A stretch of 37,684 bases of DNA. Origin: Bacillota bacterium. GTDB taxonomy: Bacteria > Bacillota > Clostridia > Christensenellales > SZUA-584. Made by a program: the position numbers and the translations under genes. Under the pieces are notes generated by a model, which made no database searches, had not been told where the DNA came from, and was given only the letters and a program-made list of their open reading frames with translations. Shown piece after piece: positions 1 to 8,453 of this stretch; the first letter of the stretch is position 1, and the number at the start of each line of letters is the position of its first letter. The stretch spans positions 1 through 37,684 of the forward strand of contig JAEWCC010000032.1 of assembly GCA_023390815.1 (NCBI GenBank). Reading direction: 5' to 3'.

Positions 1-149
1 CCGTTTGCCCTGCCGCGTCGTTCGATTTGAGGGCTATTGGCAGCGGAATTGAGCGAGTTCGGCTTCTGCCCGACACCGGGAACATGTCCTGCCAATACCC
101 GTTCGGCAAACGCATGATTCTTTTCCATAGTCATTTCATATTTGCTCAT
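1..149 (-). CDS. Unidentified protein, N-terminal 49 residues (cut by window edge)
   Basis: An open frame starts with ATG at 149 and runs off the left edge of the window without a stop. A G-rich stretch (GGGGG) about six bases before the ATG can serve as ribosome binding site. The start lies inside the end of the glycosidase gene, an overlap of 14 bases, so this is probably the next cistron of the same sugar operon and translationally coupled to it. The visible residues begin MSKYEMTMEKNHAFAERV and show no signal peptide or membrane segment. I do not recognise the family. A second in-frame ATG at 134 is a possible alternative start but has a poorer upstream region. Confidence 0.5.
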   Translation of the reverse strand, partial: MSKYEMTMEKNHAFAERVLAGHVPGVGQKPNSLNSAANSPQIERRGRAN

Positions 150-2256
150 GAGGAACCCCCATCAGAAAGTCCGCCGCCCTGCCAATTGTGACAAGCTTAT
201 GGCTCATGGGTTCGATTATCACGGTAATATGGATATCCTCCCCGACCCGCTCCCAGTCTGCGCCTTCGATTCTATCCACGGTTGCGCCGATCATGGCCGC
301 GGTCAGCGTATAAGTTACCTTGATCGCTTCCTTCGTCCGGTTGAAAAGGTTCAGCACGCCGCCTTCGTCCACACCGAGCGTATGCAGATGCGCATCCGGG
401 CCAAGGCCGGTAAACCTGCCTCGTTGAAAATAACCCTTCAACCGTTTATACACCTTCATGCAGCGGCAGTACGTTTCCCATCTCGTTTGCTTATTGTAAG
501 CCGGCAGCTTGTTCTTTGGCTCGATGGACGGGTGGCTGACGCTGCCTCCGATGCCAAGGTGCCGGATCGTCGAAGCCGCCCACCAGAAGAACAGGCCATT
601 GTCGTTATCCGCTGCCATGCTGATGTGCAGATACAGCGGGATGTTGGCGCTCAAGTTGTAGTAATACAGGCTCAGCGCCTTGCCCGAAACAAGGTCGTTA
701 ATGCAGTCCCACATGAACTCAAAGCCCCAGTTCTCATGATAGCTGCCCTGCGGCCCGAAGCCCTGTTTGTAATAGGCAGGCACGTAAACGCAGGAGTTCC
801 ATGGCCATACGGGATCGTGCACTTCCACGAGAATGTCCGGGAACTCTCGTTTGATTTCCCGCCCCAGCGCATAAACCGCGTTCGCATGCTCAACCGGGGA
901 AGACGGCACGCTGTGCCCGTGGGAAGCATCATAGCATTGTCCCCGCCAGTCCATCTCGTCGAACATAATAAACTTAACGCCGCTCTGAGCCAGATACCGG
1001 ATGCGCTTGAGCTTCTCCTTCCAAAACACCGGGTTGCACAGACACTGCTCCCATAAAAGCTGGTTCGATGGAATGATGGTCACCGGCAGCATGCAGGCGG
1101 TCGGCAGCTCGTCCGGCCCGTGTTTGACGCCCAGCTCCGACGGCCAGTAGTTCATGTAGGTACGCAGGATGGTACGGATGCTGAGCTGCAGGCCATACCG
1201 TTCCCGTATTTCCCGCACAAATTCCGGCAACGGCCCAAGGCGGTGGGCATCCCAGAAAGTCAAGCCCTCGGCGTACTCCCAGCCCGGGTCGAGATACAGC
1301 GCGTCGCAGCCGCATTCCGCCGCTTTGCGCGCTTCCTCAAGTAGACGTTCCCGCGTGTATTCGCGCAGCAGCGCCCGCCGATCCGAATGATACCAACCGA
1401 CATCGTAGAGTTCGTTCCAATGAACCGGCGGCTCATAATCCGGCGGCAGCGCGTGACCGCGGCTGTCCAGAAAGTCGCGATAGAGACCGCACGCATTCTC
1501 AATGCCGCCCGAATAGCCGATATATAGCGTCTCGCCGAACTGGCATGCATCGCCCGGCTCCAGCCGCTGAGCCGCCCAGGGTTCTCCGTATAAACACAGG
1601 CCGATGCCGCCCAGTTTCAGTTCGCCCGTTTCCATCGGCATCGCCACGGAATATTCAATTTCCTCCGGGTTGTATTTGATCACGAGCATGCCCTGCTTCC
1701 CGTCTCCCCATGCCCAAGCTTCCGACCGGAGCCTGCGGTGCTCCCGAAGCGGCGGCTCGGGCCTTGACGGATCGGAATATACAGAGTTGCCGTATACCCA
1801 ATCGCCTGTAACGCTGTGGTCGTCGTTGATAAACGAATCATATTGGCCGTCTGCCAGCGTCTGCGCCGTATACACGTGCCGCCTGCCATCCTGCTGAACC
1901 GTGAAGGGGATTGCCGCGAGCGTCCATCCGGCTTTTGCGGAAAGCATGCTCAGATATCCTGTATCGATTTCATCTATCTTGATGACTTCTTTTCCGGTGT
2001 TTTCAATGGTTACAACTTCGCAGTATCCGTTCTCCACAGGGGACAGCACACGCTTGATACGCAGCGAATTGGGGATCATCTCCGCCGTGGCCACAGTCCC
2101 GGCCTCGCCTTCACAAATGCTCCACGAAAGGTCCCCATGGCAAGAATGCTTCGTCTCTCCCACCACAGCGGTTACGGATGCAAAATAACGCCCCGCAATT
2201 TCTTCGCCCTGATCTGTATATATTTTTTCCGGTGTAAACATTATCCTGTTGTCCAT
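136..2256 (-). CDS. GH36-like (clan GH-D type) glycoside hydrolase
   Basis: This 706-residue protein looks like a cytosolic TIM-barrel glycosidase related to alpha-galactosidases of family GH36. The beta-rich N-terminal half (about 1-280) precedes a barrel. The segment ALYLDPGWE (Asp near residue 323) matches the strand that reads as 'LDDGW' in GH36 enzymes. KFIMFDEMDW (Asp near 433) is placed like the catalytic nucleophile strand. There is no signal peptide, so it would act on an imported sugar. I place the start at the ATG at 2256, preceded by GGAG with six-base spacing. An upstream in-frame start at 2337 would overlap the esterase gene and adds residues that do not look like protein. It follows the GDSL esterase gene by 52 bp in the ABC operon. 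The substrate is unknown, and family assignment rests on motif resemblance only. Confidence 0.6.
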   Translation of the reverse strand: MDNRIMFTPEKIYTDQGEEIAGRYFASVTAVVGETKHSCHGDLSWSICEGEAGTVATAEMIPNSLRIKRVLSPVENGYCEVVTIENTGKEVIKIDEIDTGYLSMLSAKAGWTLAAIPFTVQQDGRRHVYTAQTLADGQYDSFINDDHSVTGDWVYGNSVYSDPSRPEPPLREHRRLRSEAWAWGDGKQGMLVIKYNPEEIEYSVAMPMETGELKLGGIGLCLYGEPWAAQRLEPGDACQFGETLYIGYSGGIENACGLYRDFLDSRGHALPPDYEPPVHWNELYDVGWYHSDRRALLREYTRERLLEEARKAAECGCDALYLDPGWEYAEGLTFWDAHRLGPLPEFVREIRERYGLQLSIRTILRTYMNYWPSELGVKHGPDELPTACMLPVTIIPSNQLLWEQCLCNPVFWKEKLKRIRYLAQSGVKFIMFDEMDWRGQCYDASHGHSVPSSPVEHANAVYALGREIKREFPDILVEVHDPVWPWNSCVYVPAYYKQGFGPQGSYHENWGFEFMWDCINDLVSGKALSLYYYNLSANIPLYLHISMAADNDNGLFFWWAASTIRHLGIGGSVSHPSIEPKNKLPAYNKQTRWETYCRCMKVYKRLKGYFQRGRFTGLGPDAHLHTLGVDEGGVLNLFNRTKEAIKVTYTLTAAMIGATVDRIEGADWERVGEDIHITVIIEPMSHKLVTIGRAADFLMGVPHEQI

Positions 2257-2308
2257 GAAATTCTCCGTACTGTTGATGCTGTTATATCCCATACCTCGTC
2301 TGCTGCCG

Positions 2309-2953
2309 TTATATCCCCAGACGCACGATCGTTTCATTCAGCGTGTCTGCCAGCGCAAGGTGCCCGGCACGGTCGAGATGGATGCCATCGTGCTTGCCGA
2401 AGGAGGCATGATCCGCCGCGTTCAAAAACGCGCAGCCATGCAGGCGGGCTGTTTGCTCAAACCAGAACGCCAACTCACGCGAGGTTGCCGCGCTTTCCGC
2501 CGCAAATATCTCACGGAACTCTCCTACCCGCACCTTTTCGCTCAGGTGAATGGGCGACACCAGCAGCACTTTGGGCGCATCGCCTCCGGCACCAAATTGA
2601 CGATGCATCGCCATATCCGCAAGCAGCCCAGCCCCTGTGGCGATATCCCGCGCGGTGAGAGAAAAACGCTTCTTGAGGTCATTGGTCCCGAGCATGATGA
2701 TTACGAGATTTAGCGGACGATGCGATTCAAGGCAGTCGGGCAGCGTGCGAAGAGCGCTCAGCCTGCCTTCAATGACATCGTCATTCACAATCGCACGCCC
2801 GTTCAATCCTTCTTCAATAACGATGGTTCCGCTTCCCAGCAGCCCGGCCAGAATGCCCGTCCACCGATCTTTTTCGGGGAGCCGGTTTCCCGCTTCATCC
2901 GGCCCCCAAGTATTCGAATCGCCGAAGCACAGAATGCGTTTGAGCGTACTCAT
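2309..2953 (-). CDS. SGNH/GDSL-family hydrolase (esterase)
   Basis: A 214-residue single-domain SGNH hydrolase. Block I is FGDSN with the nucleophile Ser13, block III is GTND, and the C-terminal block V is DGIH with Asp189 and His192 as the remaining catalytic residues. Members of this group remove acyl groups, often acetyl, from sugars, or act as arylesterases. No signal peptide is visible, so it should work in the cytosol. Its ATG overlaps the permease stop codon in an ATGA arrangement, which ties its translation to the transporter. This suggests that the imported compound is an acylated glycoside, deacylated here before or after cleavage by the glycosidase encoded next. The actual ester is not readable from sequence. 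Confidence 0.85.
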   Translation of the reverse strand: MSTLKRILCFGDSNTWGPDEAGNRLPEKDRWTGILAGLLGSGTIVIEEGLNGRAIVNDDVIEGRLSALRTLPDCLESHRPLNLVIIMLGTNDLKKRFSLTARDIATGAGLLADMAMHRQFGAGGDAPKVLLVSPIHLSEKVRVGEFREIFAAESAATSRELAFWFEQTARLHGCAFLNAADHASFGKHDGIHLDRAGHLALADTLNETIVRLGI

Positions 2954-3927
2954 GCCTTGGCTCTTTTAGTGCGCATAACATCCAGCAGCACCGCAAGAAT
3001 CAGCACGCTGCCCTTGATGACCATCTGCCAGTAGGACTGGACGCTCAGCAGCGTGAGACCGTTGCTGATCGTCTGCAATATCAGAATACCGAGCAGTGTA
3101 CTCGATACCTTTCCGTTGCCGCCCGCAAGGCTGACGCCGCCGAGGATGACCGCCGCGATGACGTCCATCTCGGAGCCAATGCCCGCCGTGGGCATCGCGA
3201 CGCCGATCTGGGCAGATAGCAGAATTCCGCCAAGCGCCGCGGTGATGCCGCTGTAGATAAACGCGCCCATCTTGATACGCTTGATGTTGATGCCGGAAAG
3301 ATAGCTGGCATACGCGTTGCCGCCTATGGCGAAGACCTTCCTTCCGAAAGGCGTGTATTTAAGAACATACCACGTAATGGCGAATACGATGACCATGAAT
3401 ATCATCACCACGGGAATGCCGACGATATTTCCGCGGCCCAGGAAGGAGAAGAAATCATTTTTGAGCGTGATGTTTTTACCATCGGAAACGATGTACGCGA
3501 TGCCGCGGAAAATCTGCTGGGTACCGAGCGTTGTGATGATCGCGTTGACCCCGAAAAATGAGACGATGGTGCCGTTGATTGCACCCAGTGCAACGCCCAT
3601 CAGAACCGCAAGCGCAACCGAAATCCCGATAGGCATGCCCGCGCGGTTGAGCAGCGCGATCAGCATTCCGGAGGCGGTCGCAATTGCGTACTGGGACAGG
3701 TCCATTCCGCCAAGTATCATCGCAACGGTCAAACCAAACGCCATGATCGCGATGATCGAGCTGTAGGTGCCGATATTAACGAAGTTTTCTACCGTCAGAA
3801 AATGCGGGGTTAACAGCGCAAAAAGGATGCACATTGCCAAAAACGCGGCAATCAGGCTGATGTTGTTATTGGACCCTCTGAAGCTGAAATGTTTTCTAAT
3901 GCCTTCGCTAACCTTGTTGTTCCCCAT
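2950..3927 (-). CDS. Sugar ABC transporter permease (RbsC family)
   Basis: A 325-residue membrane protein of the BPD_transp_2 family, as in ribose, galactose and xylose importers. It is hydrophobic throughout, with about eight to ten predicted membrane spans. It contains the family segment GGMDLSQYAIATASGM and, near the C-terminus, AAVILGGVSLAGGNG. The ATG is preceded by GGAGG at good spacing, and it begins one base after the ATPase gene ends. It is the only permease gene in the window and presumably forms a homodimer channel with the ATPase encoded just upstream and the lipoprotein encoded before that. The transported sugar cannot be told from the sequence. Confidence 0.92.
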   Translation of the reverse strand: MGNNKVSEGIRKHFSFRGSNNNISLIAAFLAMCILFALLTPHFLTVENFVNIGTYSSIIAIMAFGLTVAMILGGMDLSQYAIATASGMLIALLNRAGMPIGISVALAVLMGVALGAINGTIVSFFGVNAIITTLGTQQIFRGIAYIVSDGKNITLKNDFFSFLGRGNIVGIPVVMIFMVIVFAITWYVLKYTPFGRKVFAIGGNAYASYLSGINIKRIKMGAFIYSGITAALGGILLSAQIGVAMPTAGIGSEMDVIAAVILGGVSLAGGNGKVSSTLLGILILQTISNGLTLLSVQSYWQMVIKGSVLILAVLLDVMRTKRAKA

Positions 3928-3928
3928 T

Positions 3929-5425
3929 TTAATTCTCTCCTCCTATTGCCAAGTTCATTAGTTTCTCCTGATTAACTTCTTCCTGGGCACACTCTCCCAT
4001 GAGCTGTCCGTCGTGGATGACAATGATCCGGTCAGCGATCGCCATAATCTCAGGCAATTCGGAAGAAATCATTAAAACGCCGATCTTGTTTTTACAGAGC
4101 ATCTCCAGAATGCGATAAATCTCCACTTTTGCGCCGACGTCGATACCGCGGGTCGGTTCGTTGAGAATGAGTATTTTGGGTTCATTCTCCAGCCATTTTG
4201 CCAGTACCACCTTTTGCTGGTTGCCGCCGGAAAGCGTTTCGACCAGCGTATTTACTCTCGCGGATTTGATATCCAGCTTGTCGATCCATTGCTTTACCCG
4301 CTCATTCTCTTTCGAGAGGTTAAGCGATATTCCCCGCTTGTATTTTTTCAGACTGGCAATGGTTACGTTCGCCTTCACCGAATGAGAAAGTATGAGCCCA
4401 TCTTGCTTGCGCTCACTGGGAACGTAAGCAATCCCCTGCCGGATTGCGCTGAGCGGAGACCGTATCGCAACCTCCTTTCCGTGGATGCGTATCTTCCCCG
4501 ATTTGATCTTGTGTACCCCGAAGATGCTCTCCACAAGCTCCGTACGGCCCGAGCCCATCAGGCCGAAAAGCCCGACAACCTCCCCTTCGCGGACGGTAAG
4601 GCTGATGTTTCGTATCTTTTTCACCGTCAGATCTTCCACTTCAATCAGGACGTTACCCTTGTCTACATGGCGCTTGGGATACATATCTCCGATCTTGCGG
4701 CCGACCATATACGCTACCAGTTCGTCCTTGTTCGTATCCGAAGTTTTAACATCCGTAATATAGCAACCATCCCGCATCACCATCGTCCGGTCGGAGATCC
4801 TGAAAATCTCATCCATACGATGCGATATATAGATGATGGAGATTCCCTGCGAGGATAACTCCCGGATGATTCTAAAGAGGTTATTGGTTTCCTCCTCGTT
4901 CAGTGCGGACGTGGGTTCGTCCATTATCAGAATACTGATCTTTTTCGATATGGCTTTGGCGATCTCCACCAGCTGTTTTTCCGCGATCGACAGCGCTGAA
5001 ACAGGGGTGGAAGGGCTGTGCTTGAGCCCCACTTTTTCCAATACTTCTTTGGTCTGCCGGTTTAGCGCGCGATAGTCCACGACTTTCGCATACTTATTTT
5101 TAGCTGGAAGTCTTCCAAGAAAAATGTTTTCCGCAATGCTTAACTCGTCCAGATAGTTAAGCTCCTGATACATGATGCTGATTCCGGAATCGATGGCCTG
5201 TTTGGGACTCGCAAAATTCACTTCTGTTTCGTTGATATAAATACTTCCACTGTCTGCTTTCACAGAACCGGACAATATTTTCATCAAAGTCGATTTACCG
5301 GCTCCGTTTTCACCGACGAGCGCCAGCACTTCTCCCTTGTCCAGAGTAAGATGAACGTCGCTCAGCGCTTTGACGCCGGGATATTCCTTGGATATATGCT
5401 CCATACGCAATAATGTGTTGCCCAT
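3929..5425 (-). CDS. Sugar ABC transporter ATP-binding protein (RbsA/MglA type, two ATPase domains)
   Basis: A 498-residue tandem ATPase of the CUT2 sugar importers. Domain 1 has Walker A GENGAGKST (residues 38-46), a signature region LSIAEKQLVEIAKAI and Walker B LIMDEPTSAL. Domain 2 has the usual degenerate Walker A GLMGSGRTE, a complete LSGGNQQK signature and Walker B ILILNEPTRGID, where Asn replaces the usual Asp. I choose ATG 5425, with GGAG six bases upstream. A GTG at 5437 in the same frame would put this GGAG inside the coding region. The gene lies between the binding-protein gene and the permease gene and should energise that permease. Confidence 0.92.
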   Translation of the reverse strand: MGNTLLRMEHISKEYPGVKALSDVHLTLDKGEVLALVGENGAGKSTLMKILSGSVKADSGSIYINETEVNFASPKQAIDSGISIMYQELNYLDELSIAENIFLGRLPAKNKYAKVVDYRALNRQTKEVLEKVGLKHSPSTPVSALSIAEKQLVEIAKAISKKISILIMDEPTSALNEEETNNLFRIIRELSSQGISIIYISHRMDEIFRISDRTMVMRDGCYITDVKTSDTNKDELVAYMVGRKIGDMYPKRHVDKGNVLIEVEDLTVKKIRNISLTVREGEVVGLFGLMGSGRTELVESIFGVHKIKSGKIRIHGKEVAIRSPLSAIRQGIAYVPSERKQDGLILSHSVKANVTIASLKKYKRGISLNLSKENERVKQWIDKLDIKSARVNTLVETLSGGNQQKVVLAKWLENEPKILILNEPTRGIDVGAKVEIYRILEMLCKNKIGVLMISSELPEIMAIADRIIVIHDGQLMGECAQEEVNQEKLMNLAIGGEN

Positions 5426-5566
5426 TATTCTCTCCACTTCTATCCATGGGTGATACTCGATTCATATTGGTGTGTGCATAAAAGGTTCGCGGTTATGATG
5501 TCATTCCGAGGCTGCTGCTCCGTACCAACCCGCCCTTTACGGCACAATCCATTCCATGTCCCCGGC

Positions 5567-5590
5567 GCGCCATGGGTGTTCCCATGGCGC
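5567..5590 (-). promoter_or_regulatory. Perfect intercistronic stem-loop between binding-protein and ATPase genes
   Basis: Ten bases, GCGCCATGGG, are followed by a four-base loop and an exact inverted copy. The hairpin sits 20 bases after the binding-protein stop codon and about 140 bases ahead of the ATPase start. No T-run follows on the minus strand, so it is not a classical terminator. Such hairpins often protect the 3' end of the binding-protein message or attenuate the downstream genes, which gives more binding protein than ATPase or permease. That role is inferred. Confidence 0.6.
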
Positions 5591-5609
5591 ATCGAGGGCA
5601 TTAAAAGGA

Positions 5610-6644
5610 TTAGAACTGATCGACGTTATCCCGCGTAATGATATACTGCTCCGAGTAGTTTTCAGTGGGAACTTCTTCGCCGTCCATGATCTGTTTTGCA
5701 AGGGGAATCAACAGCTCGCCGTATTTGCCCGGGTCGTATGCGACCGTACCCATATAGCTGTTTTCGCCCTCCTTGAGCATCTGAATACCCACATCCTCGC
5801 CGCCATGGGAGATGATCATGCAGTCGTCCGAGCGATTGGCCGTCTCAACAGCCGCGAGAACGCCCACTGCCGCGGGGTCATGCGCCACGCCGAAGAATAT
5901 CTTGTCGCTATCAGGATGAGCGGTCAGGAAATCCGCCGCTGTGGATTGCGCTTTGGCCACGTCATTGTTGAAATCGATCCAAATGATGTTCTCCTCAGCG
6001 ACGTTGATCTTCTCTTCCTTGATCACTTCCACAATGCCTTCCAGGCGCTTCTTCACTTCCGGGCCCGCGGCTTCGTTGACTTCGAGCACGAGATAATCGA
6101 GTTCGCCACCCCACTTGTCTTTAATGATTTGGGCAGCATACTCGCCTGCGGTCCGGCCAGCCTTTAAGTTGTTGACGCCGAAGAAGTATGCGCCTTCATA
6201 CAGACAATCGATGGAGAGCAACGGCACATCGCTCTCATTGCACTTCTCAACGAGCGTCACGCCGACTTCCGGGTTGAAGTTGAAGTCGATAATCATATCT
6301 ACATCGGACATCAGGAACATATCGATGTTGCTGAGGATGGTCTGCGGATCGCCGCTCGCTTCGGCATATTTGATCTCGATGCCGAGTTTATCCGCTTCTT
6401 CCTGCATACCTTTATAGAGGTCCTGCGGGAAGAACGTTTCCATGTTGTAATTGTTGAAGCCGATCACATAGCTGGGCTCGCTCGATTCCGCCGGCGCGGA
6501 TGTCTCGGCAGAGGCGGTGTCCGCCGGCTCAGAGGACGTCGCTTCGGATTGGGTAGGGGCAGGGGACGGAGTGCATGCTGCGAACGACACGGCCAGCATC
6601 AGCAGGGCCAAAACCATCGCAACCGTTTTTACAGTTTTCTTCAT
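5610..6644 (-). CDS. Sugar-binding lipoprotein of ABC importer (periplasmic-binding-protein family 4, RbsB-like)
   Basis: A 344-residue exported lipoprotein. Residues 1-23 form a signal peptide ending in the lipobox SFAAC, with Cys24 as the lipidation site. A Ser/Thr/Pro/Glu-rich linker follows, typical for Gram-positive solute-binding proteins. The remainder is a type I sugar-binding fold: YVIGFNNYNMETFFPQDLYKGMQEEADKLG opens the first lobe, and the hinge and second lobe include FGVAHDPAAVGVLAAVE. The ATG at 6644 has AAGGAGG eight bases upstream. It is the first gene of its operon and delivers an unidentified sugar to the permease. The 185-bp gap to the next gene contains the hairpin at 5567-5590. 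Confidence 0.92.
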   Translation of the reverse strand: MKKTVKTVAMVLALLMLAVSFAACTPSPAPTQSEATSSEPADTASAETSAPAESSEPSYVIGFNNYNMETFFPQDLYKGMQEEADKLGIEIKYAEASGDPQTILSNIDMFLMSDVDMIIDFNFNPEVGVTLVEKCNESDVPLLSIDCLYEGAYFFGVNNLKAGRTAGEYAAQIIKDKWGGELDYLVLEVNEAAGPEVKKRLEGIVEVIKEEKINVAEENIIWIDFNNDVAKAQSTAADFLTAHPDSDKIFFGVAHDPAAVGVLAAVETANRSDDCMIISHGGEDVGIQMLKEGENSYMGTVAYDPGKYGELLIPLAKQIMDGEEVPTENYSEQYIITRDNVDQF

Positions 6645-6663
6645 GTATTCCTCCTTAAATTTT

Positions 6664-6676
6664 ATCCCGAAGGGAT
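6664..6676 (-). promoter_or_regulatory. Small 5'-UTR hairpin ahead of the binding-protein gene
   Basis: Read on the minus strand, ATCCC-TTC-GGGAT forms a five-base stem closing directly upstream of the ribosome binding site of the binding-protein gene, within its leader. It could stabilise the 5' end of the message. No riboswitch-like conservation is recognisable. Confidence 0.3.
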
Positions 6677-6757
6677 TTTGTGATAGTTAATATTATTCTA
6701 CACACTCGCGCATTTTCCTGCTCGTTTAATCATAATTTCTTCGATTTTTTTCTTTTT

Positions 6758-6787
6758 TGATCGTTTTCGATCATATTCTTGATCATT
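6758..6787. promoter_or_regulatory. Candidate DeoR-type operator: palindrome plus repeated GATC half-sites
   Basis: TGATCGTTTTCGATCA (6758-6773) is a perfect 16-base inverted repeat. A further TTGATCA half-site follows at 6779-6785, so GATC cores recur every 10-12 bp, about one helix turn. Eleven bases, TTTTCGATCAT, occur again at 6871-6881 next to the terminator of the regulator operon. The array lies about 115-130 bp upstream of the binding-protein start, close to the only DeoR-family gene in the locus. Repeated short sites are usual for DeoR-family repressors. Assignment to this regulator is inference. Confidence 0.5.
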
Positions 6788-6848
6788 TAACCTCTTTGCG
6801 TTTGTTGCATATGATTACAAGGTTGTTAATGATTGCTGCTTTTCAAGT

Positions 6849-6874
6849 AAAAAAACCGGTAATCCTCCGGTTTT
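6849..6874 (-). terminator. Rho-independent terminator after the second ABC ATPase gene
   Basis: On the minus strand the stem AAAACCGG, a seven-base loop and CCGGTTTT are followed by further T residues (seven T in total). It lies about 40 bp after the ATPase stop and separates the hydrolase-DeoR-ATPase transcript from the binding-protein operon. Confidence 0.75.
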
Positions 6875-6916
6875 CGATCATTCATGCGAAAAGGTCAAGG
6901 CTGCACTAAGGGCTGC

Positions 6917-8437
6917 CTACTTTTCTTCCCGCTTTTCGCCCTCCAGACCACCGGATGCGTACCACAATATTTCCTTCATCGAAAACTCGCTGCGGTCGAA
7001 AATTTTCATAATCACGCCCCCGCAAAGCACAATAATCCGGTCACACATTCCCATCACTTCCCTGACATCGGAGGAGATCATGATCACGGATGAACCGTCC
7101 ATCACATACTTGTTGAGTAGGTTATAGATCTCCACGCGGCTGCTTTTATCCACGCCTTTTGTTGGTTCATCGAGAATCATGATCCTGCTGTCTGAAAAGA
7201 TCCATTTGGAAAGAAGGAGCTTTTGTTGATTGCCGCCGCTCAGTGCGGCGACGTTATCGCATCCAAGCGGCATTTGAATGATCAGCTTTTTCTGATAGTC
7301 CTCCGCAATTTCTCTTTCTGCCTTCAGATTAATTTTAAAAGTATCGGTCACCCGTTTAATATTCGAAAATGTAATGTTCTGGGATATGTCGAGATTATGA
7401 AACAACAGATCGTTGAGCCGGTCGTCCGGCACATATCCGATGCCTGCCCGTATTGCGTCCTCCGGGCTTTTCAGCTTGATCTTGACATCGTTAACGCGGA
7501 TATTGCCTGTCAGCAGAGGATCGAGGCCAAATAACGCGCGCGCTACGGCTGTGCGGCCTGAACCGAGCATTCCGACGATGCCCAGTATTTCTCCTTTTCT
7601 TAAATCGAAGGAGATCGCCTTAAGGCCTCTGCAGGTCGATATCTCTTCCGCACGCAGGATCGTTCTTCCGGCATCAAGATAGATCCTTGGGTACGATTTT
7701 TCCGTTAATATGCCGGACATCCGCTCCAGAAGCACTTGTTTATTCAGCTTATTGACCGGTTCGTCCATGGTAACGCTCCCGTTGTGAAGCAGGCATACCG
7801 TATCGCAGAGTTCCAGCACTTCCTCAATTCGGTGAGAAATATAGATCACCGCGATCCCGTGCCGCTTTAAATTACGTATGACGCCGGCCAGCATTTTGAA
7901 CTCCTTCTGGCTGATGTTGGCATACGACTCGTCAAATACGATCAACCTTGCGCTTTGAGACATCGCCTTGGCGATTTCCACAATGCGCTGATGGCCAAGC
8001 GGCAGCTTTGCTACAATATCACGCGGAGAGATATCCCGGTCGATTTCATCGAGCAGCGCTTTTGCTTTTGAATAAACGGTCTTCCAGTTCACCCTTCTCA
8101 GCCATTTTCCCGTTGTGGGCATATTACCCATAAAGATGTTCTCTGCTACCGAAAGGCCGGACACCAGGTTGCTTTCCTGATAGATCGCTTCAATGCCAAA
8201 AAGCTGCGCGTCGCGGGGGCTTGAAATGGATACTTCGCTTCCTTCAATAAAAATGCTCCCGGAATAGGAGGAATCAGCGCCGGAAATGATCTTTGCGAGA
8301 AGGGTCTTGCCGGACCCGTTATTGCCTACCAAACCCTTGATCTCTCCCGGACGTATGGCAAAATTAACCTTGTCCAGCACGGTTACGCCATTGAACCGTT
8401 TTATAATTTGCTTCAGCTCAAAAAGGTAATCACTCAT
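6917..8437 (-). CDS. Second sugar-type ABC ATPase (two ATPase domains), without its own permease
   Basis: A 506-residue tandem ATPase of the RbsA/MglA kind. Domain 1 has Walker A GNNGSGKT (residues 38-45), a divergent signature LPLGHQRIVEIAKAM, and Walker B LIVFDESYANIS, in which the usual DEPTSALD is strongly altered although Asp-Glu remain. Domain 2 has GMLGSGRTA, the intact signature LSGGNQQK and ILDEPTKGVD. The start at 8437 is favoured because GAGGTG precedes it and it lies 16 bp after the DeoR stop. An ATG at 8467 in frame would overlap that gene. No permease or binding protein accompanies it in its transcript. It may share the RbsC-type permease encoded downstream, serve a distant one, or have a regulatory role; the sequence does not decide. 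Confidence 0.88.
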   Translation of the reverse strand: MSDYLFELKQIIKRFNGVTVLDKVNFAIRPGEIKGLVGNNGSGKTLLAKIISGADSSYSGSIFIEGSEVSISSPRDAQLFGIEAIYQESNLVSGLSVAENIFMGNMPTTGKWLRRVNWKTVYSKAKALLDEIDRDISPRDIVAKLPLGHQRIVEIAKAMSQSARLIVFDESYANISQKEFKMLAGVIRNLKRHGIAVIYISHRIEEVLELCDTVCLLHNGSVTMDEPVNKLNKQVLLERMSGILTEKSYPRIYLDAGRTILRAEEISTCRGLKAISFDLRKGEILGIVGMLGSGRTAVARALFGLDPLLTGNIRVNDVKIKLKSPEDAIRAGIGYVPDDRLNDLLFHNLDISQNITFSNIKRVTDTFKINLKAEREIAEDYQKKLIIQMPLGCDNVAALSGGNQQKLLLSKWIFSDSRIMILDEPTKGVDKSSRVEIYNLLNKYVMDGSSVIMISSDVREVMGMCDRIIVLCGGVIMKIFDRSEFSMKEILWYASGGLEGEKREEK

Positions 8438-8453
8438 GTTCACACCTCGATCA

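Noticed and set aside
142..1056. Plus-strand open frame of about 300 codons opposite the glycosidase
   Set aside because: It is a shadow frame opposite a gene with clear family motifs and has no domain of its own.
5425..5437. GTG start for the first ABC ATPase
   Set aside because: The GTG lies within the ribosome binding sequence of the ATG at 5425, which matches the usual N-terminus of the family.
6658..6757. Search for a riboswitch in the leader of the binding-protein gene
   Set aside because: Only a five-base hairpin and AT-rich sequence are visible; no known aptamer core could be recognised.
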